From contig JBFLVQ010000609.1 of the NCBI GenBank assembly GCA_040758525.1, positions 1 to 5,848 of the forward strand: a stretch of DNA of 5,848 nt, written 5' to 3'. The translations under genes and the position numbers were made by a program. This DNA comes from JBFLVQ01 sp040758525 (GTDB lineage: Bacteria > Acidobacteriota > Blastocatellia > Chloracidobacteriales > JADJPF01). Shown here one piece after another: positions 5,023-5,848 of this stretch; position 1 is the first letter of the stretch, and every line of letters begins with the position of its first letter. The notes beneath the pieces are model-generated. The model was not told where the DNA came from and did no database searches. It saw only the letters and a program-made list of their open reading frames with translations.

Positions 5023-5781
5023 ATGAAGACAAAACGTAGCTTCAAGCCACTGTTTAAGCTAAAGAAACAAGTAGCGGTGTCTTTGATTTCTATTGTTGCA
5101 ATAACTTTTCTTTGTGCATCTACACACGCTGCAGATGGCGAGGTGTTTGTGTTAGGCACACTCTACAAGAAGCATGAAACGGTCGCTGTATATGACTTGC
5201 CAACACTGCGCAAAACTATCCTTGCTATCAAACCAGACGTTTTAGTTCTTGATGTGACTCCTACAGAGTTAAAAGAAGAGAAAGTATTTCCTAGCAAGAT
5301 TGAATATACTGGTGTGGTTTTTCCTCTTATGAAAGAGGGTAAGTATCGTGTTTATGCTGCCGAGCCTGCCGAACCAATGTTTAGTGAACTGTCTCAATCA
5401 GCTAGTAAACTCTATAAAGCGATGCTGGAGAAGCCTGATGCAGCTATGACTATGAAGCGATATCAGGAAAGCACTTATGAAACCCTTAAAGCTATTTGGC
5501 AATCGCCTGCAGATGTTAATAGCGCGGTGACTGATAGGATTCTAGCTGGTATGAAGACCTTAGAGGGGAAATTGGTTGGGCCTGCCTTTGTCGAGGGTCA
5601 GAAGCAATGGGATCAGCATATGGTAAGCGTTGTCTTACGCGCAGTGCAGGAGAATCGGGGTAAACGAGTTTTGATGCTCGTTGGCATTGAAAACTGCCAT
5701 CAAATCAGAGATGAACTACGTCATAACCCGACAATCAATCTTGTTGATACAGAACAATGGCTGCGAGCTAACACACAGTAA
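5023..5781 (+). CDS. Exported protein, probable TIKI/TraB-like (GumN-like) fold
   Basis: The 252-residue protein begins with a Sec signal peptide: a basic region (MKTKRSFKPLFKLKKQ), a hydrophobic core (about 17-31), and a cleavage site probably after A36 (THA). C31 is not in a lipobox, so a soluble periplasmic or secreted protein is expected. The mature part starts with a strand, EVFVLGT (40-46), then a helix and strand ending IKPDVLVLDVTPTEL (69-83), and closes with KRVLMLVGIENCHQIRDEL (214-232). This order resembles the TIKI/TraB/GumN superfamily, whose hallmarks are G-T-x-H early, an acidic residue after 'PDVI', and G-x-x-H late. Here G45-T46 is followed by LYKKH rather than an immediate His, D77 stands where Glu is usual, and the late motif is G221-x-x-x-x-H226. 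It may therefore be a divergent or non-catalytic member. Function is unknown. It lies 131 bases after the response regulator, on the same strand, and may be its target or operon partner. Confidence 0.6.
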   Translation: MKTKRSFKPLFKLKKQVAVSLISIVAITFLCASTHAADGEVFVLGTLYKKHETVAVYDLPTLRKTILAIKPDVLVLDVTPTELKEEKVFPSKIEYTGVVFPLMKEGKYRVYAAEPAEPMFSELSQSASKLYKAMLEKPDAAMTMKRYQESTYETLKAIWQSPADVNSAVTDRILAGMKTLEGKLVGPAFVEGQKQWDQHMVSVVLRAVQENRGKRVLMLVGIENCHQIRDELRHNPTINLVDTEQWLRANTQ

Positions 5782-5799
5782 TCCTGACCCAGGCATAAT

Positions 5800-5848
5800 G
5801 AGAGAGGTAAGCAGTTAGCTATACTCTTACTCTCTCTTGCTCTTATTT
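5800..5848 (+). terminator. Probable intrinsic terminator after the exported protein gene
   Basis: Bases 5800-5811 pair with 5826-5836 in an 11-bp stem (GAGAGAG/CTCTCTC and TAAG/CTTA) with one bulged G. Three further pairs (AGT 5813-5815 with ACT 5823-5825) extend it across a bulged C. A T-rich tail (5837-5848) follows, less pure than an ideal U tract. Its position 18 bases after the stop supports the call. Confidence 0.6.

Noticed and set aside
5019..5135. Lipoprotein signal (Cys31) in the exported protein
   Set aside because: The residues before C31 (ITFL) do not fit a lipobox; an ordinary signal peptidase I site follows.

Overview
The window is compact bacterial chromosome: seven protein genes on both strands, short gaps, no RNA genes, mobile elements or CRISPR. 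No stretch over 300 bases lacks a gene. The host is a bacterium of moderate GC. A LytS-type kinase with a four-helix membrane sensor, a LytTR regulator, and an exported TIKI/TraB-like protein recall Acidobacteriota (Blastocatellia-like) or similar Gram-negative-type bacteria. That placement is a guess from family resemblance only.

Left part (1-1260, minus strand): a class I SAM-dependent methyltransferase is followed after 15 bases by a beta-carbonic-anhydrase-like gene. The second gene has a GTG start, its own Shine-Dalgarno, and runs off the left edge. It is clearly AT-richer (about 36% GC by hand count over 1-420) than the methyltransferase (about 50% in two sampled stretches). A 190-base gap with two inverted repeats separates this pair from the next minus-strand gene.

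Centre (1451-2919): a six-helix ferric-reductase-like (MsrQ/YedZ-like) membrane protein is transcribed divergently from a TetR-family repressor. The 143 bases between them hold two 21-base operator-like elements of the same design: 8-base arms, 5-base spacer, centres 43 bases apart. The likely model is that the repressor controls both itself and the membrane protein.

Right part (2218-5781, plus strand): the repressor gene is followed by a LytS-type sensor kinase and an overlapping LytTR response regulator, which form a complete two-component system. After a 131-base gap comes a secreted protein of probable TIKI/TraB-like fold with a strong ribosome site, and then a likely terminator. Repressor and kinase lie in the same frame, separated by one TGA and eight sense codons, and neither has a visible Shine-Dalgarno. 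Joining a one-component repressor to a LytS/LytTR pair, opposite a haem-type membrane protein, is the most system-like aspect of the window. The signal sensed is unknown.
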